This document shows positions 1-6,989 of a stretch of DNA of 8,277 nucleotides, piece by piece. Below the pieces are notes generated by a model that was given only the letters and a program-made list of their open reading frames with translations, searched no databases and was not told the DNA's origin. Positions within the stretch are counted from its first letter, which is position 1, and the number at the start of each line of letters is the position of its first letter. The position numbers and the translations under genes are program-made. This DNA comes from Actinomycetes bacterium (GTDB lineage: Bacteria > Actinomycetota > Actinomycetes > Mycobacteriales > Mycobacteriaceae): assembly GCA_023388385.1 (NCBI GenBank), contig JAEWGK010000172.1, positions 1 to 8,277 on the forward strand, in the 5' to 3' direction.

Positions 1-274
1 CCCGGCTCGCCCGGTCGGAGACCTCCGGCAGCGCCGTCGCGGCGAGGACCCCCGCAGCGCCTATGGCGGCGAGAAGCAGTAGCGCCCATTCGACGCCGAG
101 CATGGCCAGACCGCCGGAGACGAGGCCGGTGACCAGCAGGCCGACGAGGAACCCGGGCCCCAGCTGGTGTAACAGTCAGGGCAACCCGGTCTTCGCGTTG
201 ACGATCTGATCGCCGGCGTTCTGCAGGCCGTTCGCGGCCGCGATCCTCCACGTGTCCGCGCGCGAGTCCGTCAT
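1..274 (-). pseudogene. MFS transporter remnant (nonsense mutation plus internal deletion)
   Basis: Reading the minus strand from an ATG at 274–272 gives 32 residues, including WRIAAANGLQNAGDQIVNAK then TGLP, and then TGA (178–176). The same frame stays open to the window edge with LLHQLGPGFLVGLLV followed by a hydrophobic stretch (LAMLGVEWALLLLAAIGAAG) and LPEVSDR. The first part resembles the N-terminus of a bacterial MFS transporter family in which a motif like NALQ-GDQ-AKTVLPW is followed by GLLVPIRES. Here the TGA stands exactly where that Trp (TGG) is expected. After GLLV the text switches to what looks like the last transmembrane helix and C-terminal end of the same family, implying loss of roughly 300 codons. 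The family match is from memory; the stop codon and continuous frame are seen directly. The 3' end may lie outside the window. Confidence is good for a degraded membrane transporter gene and moderate for the exact family. Confidence 0.72.
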
Positions 275-275
275 G

Positions 276-346
276 CTCCCCCGCCAGGACTCGAACCTGG
301 AATGCCGGAACCAAAATCAGGAGTGTTGCCATTACACCACGGGGGA
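276..346 (-). tRNA. tRNA-Gln (anticodon TTG)
   Basis: The minus strand folds into a 71-nt cloverleaf. The acceptor stem is TCCCCCG/CGGGGGA, the D arm GTGT/ACAC with loop AATGGCA, the anticodon loop TTTTGGT with anticodon TTG (plus-strand 314–312), the variable loop CATT, and the T arm CCAGG/CCTGG with loop TTCGAGT. The discriminator base is G (276). CCA is not encoded: the next bases are CAT, so CCA must be added after transcription. The anticodon stem CCTGA/TCCGG has a T29·C41 mismatch in its middle pair; A at position 41 would make it perfect. The rest of the fold is textbook. Whether the mismatch is real, tolerated or a sequencing error cannot be told from the sequence. Confidence 0.96.
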
Positions 347-411
347 TCGGCGCCAGCGGCGGTCCCGGGGCGGCTGGCGGCCGTCCCCGGTGTGCGCCGG
401 ACCGATTCATC

Positions 412-417
412 ATCCTA
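412..417 (-). promoter_or_regulatory. Candidate -10 box for tRNA-Gln
   Basis: TAGGAT on the minus strand matches the actinobacterial TANNNT -10 consensus and lies in the only A/T-rich island (about 402–424) of the intergenic region. Transcription would start near 405 and give a leader of about 60 nt, removed by RNase P. No convincing -35 box is seen. The same eight bases ACTAGGAT occur in opposite orientation at 501–508. Confidence 0.45.
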
Positions 418-442
418 GTTCATGCGCGGCCGCGGGGACGGG

Positions 443-456
443 GGCCGGGTCCGGCC
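443..456. promoter_or_regulatory. Palindrome, possible TetR operator
   Basis: GGCCGGGTCCGGCC has perfect 6-bp arms around GT and lies about 47 bp upstream of the tetR -10 box, between the two divergent promoters. TetR proteins often bind palindromes in such places. In DNA this GC-rich the match could be chance, so this is only a candidate. Confidence 0.2.
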
Positions 457-502
457 TGGCGGCTCTCCGCATACCCGGGTCCTCGCGCGACCTGGGGCGC
501 AC

Positions 503-508
503 TAGGAT
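503..508 (+). promoter_or_regulatory. -10 box of tetR, leaderless geometry
   Basis: TAGGAT fits TANNNT and is followed by seven bases and then the A of the ATG at 516, which is the spacing expected if transcription starts at the start codon. The AGGA inside it could also act as a Shine-Dalgarno with 8 nt spacing if transcription began further upstream. No clear -35 box is seen. Confidence 0.5.
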
Positions 509-515
509 TCCCGGC

Positions 516-1226
516 ATGGAACCCGGACAGGAGACCCGCCGGCGCCGGATGAGCGGCCCGGCACGACGCCGCCAGCTCATCGACGTGGCCCGCTCCACGT
601 TCGCGGAGCGGAGCTTCGAGGGCACGGCGATGGAGGAGATCGCCGCCCGTGCGGGGGTGTCCAAGCCGGTGGTCTACGAGCACTTCGGGACGAAGGAGGC
701 GCTCTACCGCGTTGTCGTGGAGGAGGAGACGCAGCGGCTGGAGCGCATCATCGGCGAGTCGATGGAGCGCGCGCGGTCGCGGCTGCGCATCGAGAAGGCG
801 GTGCTCGCGCTGCTCGGCTACGTCGAGAACCACGCGGACGGCTTCACCATCCTGGCCCGCGACCCCGCGACGGCGGAGGGCTACGCGACGCTGCTGGGCC
901 TGGCGACGGGCCGGGTGTCCCACATTCTCGGCGCCGCGTTCGAGCGGGCGGGCCTGGAGCCGCGCAACGCCATCCTCTACTCCCAGGCTCTGGTCGGCAT
1001 GATCGCGCAGACGGCGCAGTGGTGGATGGACGAGCGCGGGGCCGGCGCGGGGGAGTGGGATCGGGAGGCGGTCGCCGCGCACATCGTCAACCTGTGCTGG
1101 AACGGCCTGGCCAACATGGAGGCCGAGCCGCGGCTGCGCCGGGCGGCCCCCGGGGAGCTGCCGGACGAGGGCGTGCGCCTCGGCGCCGGGCCGGACGCTG
1201 ATCCCGCCGACGACGATCGCGGCTGA
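516..1226 (+). CDS. TetR/AcrR-family transcriptional regulator, Rv1019-like
   Basis: A 236-residue DNA-binding repressor-type protein. A basic N-terminus (residues 8–20) precedes a classic TetR helix-turn-helix at about 37–64: TAMEEIAARAGVSKPVVYEH then FGTKEALY, with recognition helix around SKPVVYEHF. The all-helical C-terminal domain (about 65–205) should bind a ligand and dimerise; its ligand is unknown. The tail from about 205 is polar, acidic and probably disordered. The frame is open far upstream, but that part crosses the tRNA gene and reads like non-coding sequence. ATG 516 is preferred because TAGGAT ends seven bases before it; ATG 549 is the alternative and keeps the whole helix-turn-helix. 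In M. tuberculosis the equivalent gene, Rv1019, also precedes mfd and mazG and has been described, as I recall, as an autorepressor that also represses those genes. That role here is inferred from synteny. Confidence 0.9.
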   Translation: MEPGQETRRRRMSGPARRRQLIDVARSTFAERSFEGTAMEEIAARAGVSKPVVYEHFGTKEALYRVVVEEETQRLERIIGESMERARSRLRIEKAVLALLGYVENHADGFTILARDPATAEGYATLLGLATGRVSHILGAAFERAGLEPRNAILYSQALVGMIAQTAQWWMDERGAGAGEWDREAVAAHIVNLCWNGLANMEAEPRLRRAAPGELPDEGVRLGAGPDADPADDDRG

Positions 1227-1251
1227 CTGCCGATGCGCGGGTGTGCGTGCA

Positions 1252-1274
1252 GTGCGACGTCCCGGGCGTCGCAC
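1252..1274 (+). terminator. Hairpin after tetR (terminator without U-tract, or operator)
   Basis: GTGCGACG (1252–1259) and CGTCGCAC (1267–1274) form a perfect 8-bp stem around TCCCGGG, 26 bases after the tetR stop. No T-run follows, which is common for actinobacterial terminators. As double-stranded DNA it is a 23-bp palindrome about 80 bp upstream of the mfd -10 box, so it could instead be a binding site for the upstream TetR protein. Confidence 0.5.
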
Positions 1275-1351
1275 GGCGCGATCCCGACGGCGCGGCCCGC
1301 ACCCGTCCCTGGCACCGCGGGCGGGGTGCGCGGCGGTGTCGGGGGCGGCGA

Positions 1352-1357
1352 TAGACT
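1352..1357 (+). promoter_or_regulatory. -10 box of mfd, leaderless geometry
   Basis: TAGACT fits TANNNT and is followed by exactly six bases (GCCCGC) and then the GTG start of mfd at 1364. There is no Shine-Dalgarno-like purine run in the intervening bases, so a leaderless transcript starting at the G of GTG is the simplest reading. No -35 box is recognisable 16–18 bases upstream. Confidence 0.55.
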
Positions 1358-1363
1358 GCCCGC

Positions 1364-4300
1364 GTGAATCCCCGAACCCCGGCCCCGCTTGCGGGCCTCG
1401 CCCAGGTCGTCGCCACGGATCCCCAGCTGAAGGGGGTGCTCGCCCACGTCGGGGAGCCCTCGCTCGCGCTGACGGGCGATGACCGGGTGCGGCCCTTCCT
1501 CGTCTCCGTGCTGTCGGGGGAGGTGCCGGTGCTGGCGGTGACCGCGACCGGGCGCGAAGCGGAGGATCTGACGGCCGAGCTCGCGGGGATGCTCGGCGAC
1601 CGTGTGGCCATGTTCCCGTCATGGGAGACGCTGCCGCACGAGCGGCTGTCGCCGGCGGTGGACACGGTGGCGCGGCGCCGTGAGGCGCTGGCGAGCGTGG
1701 CGTCGGGCCGGGTGCGGGTGCTGGTCGCCGCGGTGCGGTCGCTGGTGCAGCCGGTGCTGGCCGACGGCGTGGAGCCGATCGTGCTCGAGGAGGGGCGGGA
1801 GGTCCCGGACCTGCCGGCGCGGCTGGAGGCGTTCGGCTACTCCCACGCGGACATGGTCGGCCGGCGCGGGCAGTTCGCGGTGCGCGGCGGCATCATCGAC
1901 GTGTTCCCGGCGACGGCGGAGAACCCGGTGCGCGTGGAGCTGTGGGGTGACGAAATCTCGGAGCTGCGCGCCTTCTCCGTCGGCGACCAGCGCACGATCG
2001 ACGAGGTGGAGGTGGATCGGGTCGAGGTGCACGCCGCCCGCGCGCTTCTGCTTGACGACGGCGTCCGGGCCCGCGCGGAGGCGTTGGCCGCGGAGCGCTC
2101 CGGCGACGTCCAGGAGATGCTGACGCGGATCTCGGAGGGGCAGTGGGTCGACGGGATGGAGGCGCTCATCCCGCTGCTCACCGACGTGCCGCTGCGTCCG
2201 CTGCCGGAGCTCATGCCGGAGGGCACGCACACGATCCTGTTCGGTCCGGAGCGCATCCGGTCGCGCGCGGCGGATCTCATCGCGACGGGCGAGGAGTTCA
2301 TGGCCGCCGCGTGGGAGACCGCGGCGATGGGCGGCGCCGCCCCGATCCCGCGTGACGGGCTGGAGGCCTCGGCGTACAGGACGCTGGATGAGGTGCGGCA
2401 TGAGCCGTGGTGGACCATCGCTCCGCCCGGCATGCTGGGCGGAGCGGCGGAGGAGGACGTGCTGCCGCTGACGCACGAACCGTGCCCGGCGCCCCGCGGC
2501 GACGTGCGGGCCATCGGCGAGATGATGGCGCGGCTGCGGGAGCGGACCACCGCGGGCGATCGCGTCGCCTACGTCGCACCGACGCCCGCGGGCGTGCGCC
2601 GCCAGGCGGAGAGGTTCCGCGAGGCCGGCATCGCGTGCCGCACGGCGACGGGTCCGGAGCATCCGGAGCCCGGGCGGATCACCCTCTACCAGGGCGTCAA
2701 CCACGGCGGTCTGGAGTTCCCGCGCGTCCCGGGCGGGGCGCTGACCGTCATCTCGGAGGCGGACGTGACGGGCAACCGCGTCGCCGACGTCGGGGCGGGC
2801 CGGCGCCGCCCGGTCAAACGCCGCAACCGCGTCGACCCGCTGGCGCTGGAGGCCGGCGACTACGTGGTGCACGACACCCACGGCATCGCGCGGTTCGTGA
2901 AGCTGACGGAGCGGACCATCGGCACGGGCGAGGACCAGGCGCGGCGCGAGTACGTCGTTCTGGAGTACGCGCCGTCGAAGCGTGGCGGCCCGCCGGACCA
3001 GCTGTTCGTGCCGATGGAGAGCCTGGACCAGCTGAGCCGCTACGTCGGCGGCGAGACGCCGCACCTGTCGAAGATGGGCGGCTCCGACTGGAGGTCGACG
3101 AAGCGGAAGGCCCGCGGCGCCGTCCGCGAGATCGCGGAGGAGCTGGTCAAGCTCTACGCGGAGCGGCAGGCGTCCCCGGGCCACGCCTTCGCCCCGGACA
3201 CCCCGTGGCAGCACGAGATGGAGGACAACTTCCCGTTCACCGAGACCGAGGACCAGCTGCGGGCCATCGAGGAGGTCAAGGCCGACATGGAGGCCCCGAC
3301 GCCGATGGACCGGGTCCTCATCGGCGACGTCGGCTACGGCAAGACCGAGGTCGCGGTGCGCGCCGCGTTCAAGGCGGTGCAGGACGGCCGGCAGGTGGCG
3401 GTGCTGGTTCCGACGACGCTGCTGGCGCAGCAGCACCTGTCGACGTTCACGGAGCGCATGGACGGCTTCCCCGTCACCATCCGCGGCCTGTCGCGCTTCA
3501 CGCCGAAGGGTGAGGCGAAGGAGATCCTCCGCGGCCTGGCGGAGGGCGAGGTCGACATCGTCATCGGCACCCACCGCCTGCTGCAGACGGGCGTGCAGTG
3601 GCACAAGCTCGGCCTGGTCATCGTCGACGAGGAGCAGCGCTTCGGCGTGGAGCACAAGGAGCACATCAAGGCGCTGCGCAACCACGTCGACGTGCTCACC
3701 ATGTCCGCCACCCCGATCCCGCGCACGCTGGAGATGTCGATGGCGGGCATCCGCGAGATGAGCCAGATCCTCACCCCGCCGGAGGACCGGCACCCGGTGC
3801 TCACCTACGTCGGCGCGTACGACGACAAGCAGGTCGCCGCCGCCATCCGCCGCGAACTCCTCCGCGACGGCCAGGTGTTCTACCTGCACAACCGCGTGAA
3901 GAGCATCGACCGCGCCGCCGCCCGCATCCGGGACCTGGTGCCGGAGGCCCGTGTCGTCGTCGCGCACGGCCAGATGAACGAGGACCAGCTGGAGCGCACC
4001 GTCGCGGGCTTCTGGAACCGCGAATTCGACGTGCTCGTGTGCACGACCATCGTGGAGACGGGCCTGGACATCGCCAACGCGAACACCCTCATCGTCGAGG
4101 ACGCGCACCACATGGGCCTGGCGCAGCTGCATCAGCTGCGCGGCCGCGTCGGCCGCTCCCGCGAGCGCGCCTACGCCTACTTCCTGTACCCGGCCGACCA
4201 GACGCTGACGGAGACCTCCTACGACCGGCTGGCGACCATCGCCGCGAACAACGAGCTGGGCGCCGGCATGGCCGTGGCCATGAAGGACCTGGAGATGCGC

Positions 4301-4999
4301 GGGGCCGGCAACGTGCTCGGCGCCGAGCAGTCCGGCCACATCGCGGGCGTCGGCTTCGACATGTACGTCAGGCTGGTCGGCGAGGCCGTCGCGGCGCTGA
4401 AGTCGGCGGTCGACGGTCAGCCCGTCGACGGCGGGGAGGAGGAGCCGAAGGAGGTCCGCATCGATCTGCCCGTCGACGCGAACATCCCGGCGTCCTACGT
4501 CCCCTCGGAGCGGCTGCGCCTGGAGGCGTACCGCAAGTTCGCCGAGGCCCGTGGCTTCGACGACGTCGATGCGGTGCTCGAGGAGCTCGTCGACCGTTAC
4601 GGCGAGCCGCCGGTGGAGGTCGTGCGCCTGGCGGCGATGAGCCGCCTGCGCCTCATCTGCCGCGAGTTCGGCGTCCGAGAGGTCTCCGCCGCCGGCGCCC
4701 ACGTCACCGTCAAGCCGATGGAGCTGGCCGACTCGAAGCAGGTGCGCCTCAAGCGCCTGCACCCGGGGTCGACGTACCGGGCGGCCTCTGGCACCGTGAC
4801 GGTGCCCGCGCCGGGCGCCGGGCGCCGCATGGGCGCCAGGCCCGTGCGCGATGTGGCGCTCGTGCAATGGGTCGCGGACTTCCTCACGGGCATGGCCGGC
4901 ATCCCGGTCATGGACGTCACGGGGGAGACGGCCGACGCCGCCGCGGATTCGCGGGGGCGCGCGGCTCGCCGGAATGGAGGGTCGCGCCGCGGACGGTAG
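1364..4999 (+). CDS. mfd: Transcription-repair coupling factor Mfd
   Basis: A 1211-residue ATP-dependent DNA translocase that pushes stalled RNA polymerase off template lesions and recruits UvrA, coupling nucleotide excision repair to transcription. Residues about 20–340 form the UvrB-homology module; its ATP loop is degenerate (LTGDD at 36–40), as expected. The CarD-like RNA polymerase interaction domain starts at [13 protein letters not shown] (from 495) and runs to about 570. The two RecG-type helicase lobes follow: Walker A GDVGYGKT (654–661), DEEQ box (755–758), SATPIPRT, and [11 protein letters not shown] (921–931). The translocation motif region follows, and the C-terminal autoinhibitory domain spans about 1030–1165. 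The last 40 residues are Arg/Ala-rich and probably disordered. The protein is slightly longer than E. coli Mfd (1148), as usual in actinobacteria. All catalytic motifs are intact. GTG 1364 is chosen because TAGACT lies six bases upstream and the N-terminus then matches the family. It has its own promoter signal and is separated from tetR by a hairpin. Confidence 0.98.
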   Translation: MNPRTPAPLAGLAQVVATDPQLKGVLAHVGEPSLALTGDDRVRPFLVSVLSGEVPVLAVTATGREAEDLTAELAGMLGDRVAMFPSWETLPHERLSPAVDTVARRREALASVASGRVRVLVAAVRSLVQPVLADGVEPIVLEEGREVPDLPARLEAFGYSHADMVGRRGQFAVRGGIIDVFPATAENPVRVELWGDEISELRAFSVGDQRTIDEVEVDRVEVHAARALLLDDGVRARAEALAAERSGDVQEMLTRISEGQWVDGMEALIPLLTDVPLRPLPELMPEGTHTILFGPERIRSRAADLIATGEEFMAAAWETAAMGGAAPIPRDGLEASAYRTLDEVRHEPWWTIAPPGMLGGAAEEDVLPLTHEPCPAPRGDVRAIGEMMARLRERTTAGDRVAYVAPTPAGVRRQAERFREAGIACRTATGPEHPEPGRITLYQGVNHGGLEFPRVPGGALTVISEADVTGNRVADVGAGRRRPVKRRNRVDPLALEAGDYVVHDTHGIARFVKLTERTIGTGEDQARREYVVLEYAPSKRGGPPDQLFVPMESLDQLSRYVGGETPHLSKMGGSDWRSTKRKARGAVREIAEELVKLYAERQASPGHAFAPDTPWQHEMEDNFPFTETEDQLRAIEEVKADMEAPTPMDRVLIGDVGYGKTEVAVRAAFKAVQDGRQVAVLVPTTLLAQQHLSTFTERMDGFPVTIRGLSRFTPKGEAKEILRGLAEGEVDIVIGTHRLLQTGVQWHKLGLVIVDEEQRFGVEHKEHIKALRNHVDVLTMSATPIPRTLEMSMAGIREMSQILTPPEDRHPVLTYVGAYDDKQVAAAIRRELLRDGQVFYLHNRVKSIDRAAARIRDLVPEARVVVAHGQMNEDQLERTVAGFWNREFDVLVCTTIVETGLDIANANTLIVEDAHHMGLAQLHQLRGRVGRSRERAYAYFLYPADQTLTETSYDRLATIAANNELGAGMAVAMKDLEMRGAGNVLGAEQSGHIAGVGFDMYVRLVGEAVAALKSAVDGQPVDGGEEEPKEVRIDLPVDANIPASYVPSERLRLEAYRKFAEARGFDDVDAVLEELVDRYGEPPVEVVRLAAMSRLRLICREFGVREVSAAGAHVTVKPMELADSKQVRLKRLHPGSTYRAASGTVTVPAPGAGRRMGARPVRDVALVQWVADFLTGMAGIPVMDVTGETADAAADSRGRAARRNGGSRRGR

Positions 5000-5025
5000 G
5001 TCCTTCGTGGCAATCTAGATGGAAG

Positions 5026-5044
5026 GCCGGGCCGCCCGCCCGGC
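5026..5044 (+). terminator. Hairpin in mfd–mazG spacer
   Basis: GCCGGGC and GCCCGGC form a perfect 7-bp GC-only stem around CGCCC, 26 bases after the mfd stop and 26 bases before the mazG start. There is no T-run. It may end part of the mfd transcript, protect a 3' end, or be a leader element of mazG. GC bias makes such stems common, so function is unproven. Confidence 0.35.
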
Positions 5045-5056
5045 GCCTCATCCGGC

Positions 5057-5064
5057 GGAAAGGA
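5057..5064 (+). promoter_or_regulatory. Ribosome binding site of mazG
   Basis: GGAAAGGA followed by six bases and ATG 5071. This strong Shine-Dalgarno fixes the mazG start, although the frame stays open much further upstream inside mfd. The core CGGAAAGG with 6-nt spacing is identical to the one before eno. Confidence 0.8.
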
Positions 5065-5070
5065 CGGACG

Positions 5071-6081
5071 ATGCCGATCATCCATCTCGACCCCAGGTTC
5101 CCGACGGCCATCCCGCTGGGGGCCGCGGGAATGCTCACGGGCGACGTGAGCTACACCGAGGAGGTGCCCATCCGCGTGCGGTGGGCCATCGCCGACGCCG
5201 GAGGTCACAGCGTGTCCCGCGCCGAGGTGCTCATCACCACGGACCTGGAGAACGAAGAGGTCCAGGATCGCCTCGCCCGCGGCGAGGAGGTCGTCTCGGT
5301 CGAGCTCGGGAGCGCCCCGGACCCCGCCCCCGCTGCACCGTCCCCGGTCGCCGAGCCGCCCGTCGCCGCGCCCGCCGCGGACGTGCGTGACGACGCGTCC
5401 CCGGCCGCGGATGCCGCCGGTGCCGCCGACGCCGCCGGTGCCGACGCCACCGCCGAGGCCGCCTCCGCTGATGGTGAGCATGTACCGGCCGCCGGCGACT
5501 GGCCGGAGATCGACGAGGCCGTTGCGCTCATGGCCCGCGCCCGCCGCCGCGGCGAGTGGGAATCCCGCCAGACCCACCGCTCCCTGCTGCCGTACCTCAT
5601 CGAGGAGTGCCACGAGTTCGCCGACGCAGTGGAGGACGGCGGGGACATCCGGGGCGAGCTGTCCGACCTGCTGCTGCAGGTCCTGTTCCACGCGGAGATC
5701 GCGGAGGACTTCGACATCGGGGATGTCGCCGCCGCGTTCACGGAGAAGCTCCGCGCCCGGTCCCCGTACCTCTTCGAGCCGGAGGACTCCCGCGCCTGGC
5801 CGGTGCCCGTCGCGGAGCAGGAGGCCGCGTGGAACGCCGGCCGCACGGCGCCGCGATCCGCGCCGTCGCCGAATCTGCCGGCCCTCGCGCTGGCGCAGGA
5901 GGTCATCGGCCGCGCCCGAGCCGCCGGCGTCCCGGATTCGCAGATCCCCGCCGATCTCATGTGCCCGACCCCGGGTCTGGAGCTCGGCGATTCCTGCGAG
6001 GCCCGCACCCGTGCGATCGCCCTGCGGTTCCTCGCCCAGCTGGAGGAGGCGCAGCGGCTGGCCGGAGGCTCGCCCGACTAG
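5071..6081 (+). CDS. mazG: MazG nucleoside triphosphate pyrophosphohydrolase
   Basis: A 336-residue all-alpha NTP pyrophosphatase that hydrolyses (d)NTPs to (d)NMP and pyrophosphate, thought to clear damaged or surplus nucleotides. The single MazG domain spans about 145–260. Its metal-binding residues are visible: EEXXE as EECHE (E178, E179, E182) and EXXD as ELSD (E196–D199), followed by LLLQVLFHAEIAEDF. The E. coli protein has two MazG domains; here there is one. Residues 1–80, beginning IIHLDPRFPTAIPLGA and including YTEEVPI, resemble the N-terminal extension I recall in mycobacterial MazG; its function is not known to me. Residues about 81–140 are an Ala/Pro/Asp linker with a tandem repeat. 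The region from about 265 (LPALALAQEVIGRARAAG) matches the conserved C-terminal segment of actinobacterial MazG. The start is set by a strong Shine-Dalgarno. It follows mfd with a 71-base spacer. Confidence 0.94.
   Translation: MPIIHLDPRFPTAIPLGAAGMLTGDVSYTEEVPIRVRWAIADAGGHSVSRAEVLITTDLENEEVQDRLARGEEVVSVELGSAPDPAPAAPSPVAEPPVAAPAADVRDDASPAADAAGAADAAGADATAEAASADGEHVPAAGDWPEIDEAVALMARARRRGEWESRQTHRSLLPYLIEECHEFADAVEDGGDIRGELSDLLLQVLFHAEIAEDFDIGDVAAAFTEKLRARSPYLFEPEDSRAWPVPVAEQEAAWNAGRTAPRSAPSPNLPALALAQEVIGRARAAGVPDSQIPADLMCPTPGLELGDSCEARTRAIALRFLAQLEEAQRLAGGSPD
5410..5445 (+). repeat. 18-bp tandem repeat in mazG linker
   Basis: Two nearly identical 18-base units (5410–5427 and 5428–5445), each with the core GCCGCCGGTGCC, encode two copies of Asp-Ala-Ala-Gly-Ala plus one variable residue. 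The repeat is in frame, so unit gain or loss would change linker length without breaking the gene. Confidence 0.75.
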
Positions 6082-6109
6082 GCGAATCGGTTCAGCGGCG
6101 CGCCTGCCG

Positions 6110-6115
6110 TAGGAT
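6110..6115 (+). promoter_or_regulatory. -10 box of the lytic transglycosylase gene
   Basis: TAGGAT, identical to the tetR -10 box, is followed by eight bases and then ATG 6124. This fits a leaderless or nearly leaderless start. The bases AGGATGGGA could instead act as a weak Shine-Dalgarno in a message read through from mazG, whose stop is only 42 bases upstream. Confidence 0.42.
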
Positions 6116-6123
6116 GGGACGCC

Positions 6124-6939
6124 ATGCATGCGAGCCGACGGAACCTGAACGCCCGACGACAGCCCACGTCGTCGGGCTGCGGTTGTCTGGCGACGACGTC
6201 GATCGCGGTCCTCGCCATCATCGTCCTCATCGGCGCCGCCGCCATGTTCGCAGGGCCCATCAGCTCCCCGTTCGATCGCCGCCCGATCCCCGAGGACGTC
6301 CCGCCCGCCGCCGCGGAGCCGGCGCCGCGTGTCGACGTCAATGCCCCCGGGCGGCCCTCCGACCAGCTGGCCCAGTGGGCGGCGCCCATCGCGGAGGCGA
6401 CGGGCATCCCGGATCAGGCCGTCCGCGCCTACGGCCTGGCGGAGGTCATCGCCGCCGAGCGGCACCCGCACTGCGGCCTGGCGTGGAACACCCTCGCCGG
6501 CATCGGCCACGTCGAGACGCGCCACGGCACGTACGGCGGCGACTGGCTGAACCGGCCGCGGCTCGATCAGAATGGCGTGGCGACGCCGTCCATCGTCGGC
6601 GTCCCCCTCGACGGCTCCCCGGGTTTCGCCGCCATCAAGGACACCGACGGCGGCATCTTGGACGGGGACCGGGAGTGGGACCGTGCGGTGGGACCGATGC
6701 AGTTCATCCCGGAGTCGTGGAACACCCACGGCATGGACGCCTCCGGCGACGGCGTCGCAGACCCCAACCAGATCGACGACGCGGCGGCCAGCGCGGCGAA
6801 CCTGCTGTGCTCCGGGGACAGGGACCTGACGACGCCGAAGGACTGGGCCACCGCCATCCGCTCCTACAACCAGTCGGAGGAGTACCTGCGCAAGGTCCGC
6901 GACGCCGCGGCGAACTACGCGCTGGGCCAGGGCGCCTGA
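6124..6939 (+). CDS. lpqU: Membrane-anchored lytic transglycosylase (LpqU-like)
   Basis: A 271-residue peptidoglycan-cleaving enzyme of the MltB-like transglycosylase type, predicted to act outside the membrane by cutting the glycan strand and forming 1,6-anhydro-muropeptides. A short basic cytoplasmic N-terminus is followed by one hydrophobic segment at about 24–44, then a Pro/Ala-rich linker (50–78) and the catalytic domain (80–268). The likely catalytic acid is E131 in AGIGHVETRHG; VGPMQFIPESW (189–199) and the RSYNQSEEYL segment are the other family signatures. Cys117 and Cys229 could form a disulfide. M. tuberculosis LpqU occupies the same place between mazG and eno and is classed as a lipoprotein. 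Here Cys19 and Cys21 precede the hydrophobic segment instead of following it, so there is no lipobox and a signal anchor is more likely. The gene symbol rests on synteny and domain match. Confidence 0.88.
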   Translation: MHASRRNLNARRQPTSSGCGCLATTSIAVLAIIVLIGAAAMFAGPISSPFDRRPIPEDVPPAAAEPAPRVDVNAPGRPSDQLAQWAAPIAEATGIPDQAVRAYGLAEVIAAERHPHCGLAWNTLAGIGHVETRHGTYGGDWLNRPRLDQNGVATPSIVGVPLDGSPGFAAIKDTDGGILDGDREWDRAVGPMQFIPESWNTHGMDASGDGVADPNQIDDAAASAANLLCSGDRDLTTPKDWATAIRSYNQSEEYLRKVRDAAANYALGQGA

Positions 6940-6989
6940 CTCGCGGAGCCCTGCAGCCGGAGAGCACCCGGGGAGCACGGCCGTGGCAT

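Noticed and set aside
1..346. Mobile element or attachment site at the tRNA-Gln 3' end
   Set aside because: No integrase, no duplicated tRNA end and no terminal repeats are visible. The adjacent remnant is a transporter gene, and its decay needs no element.
425..434. CGCGGCCGCG palindrome
   Set aside because: A 10-bp GC-only palindrome is expected by chance in this composition and has no further symmetry.
252..515. Upstream extension of the TetR reading frame to a GTG at 252
   Set aside because: The added 88 residues run through the tRNA-Gln gene on the other strand and read as low-complexity Arg/Gly sequence. The -10 box at 503–508 supports the later start.
1312..1329. GCACC/GGTGC stem before the mfd promoter
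   Set aside because: It has only five base pairs in GC-rich DNA and no supporting context.
1619..4867. Open frame of 1082 codons antisense to mfd
   Set aside because: It lies fully opposite a gene with intact catalytic motifs. Its composition (His, Arg, Val, Asp-rich, no domain) is that of a mirror frame in GC-biased codons.
3598..5070. mazG frame continuing upstream within mfd
   Set aside because: The Shine-Dalgarno at 5057–5064 and the family-like N-terminus (IIHLDPRFPT) place the start at 5071; the upstream part is Arg/Gly-rich shadow sequence.
6962..6985. GAGCAC direct repeat and CACGGCCGTG palindrome after the transglycosylase gene
   Set aside because: They are too short to distinguish from chance and match no known site.
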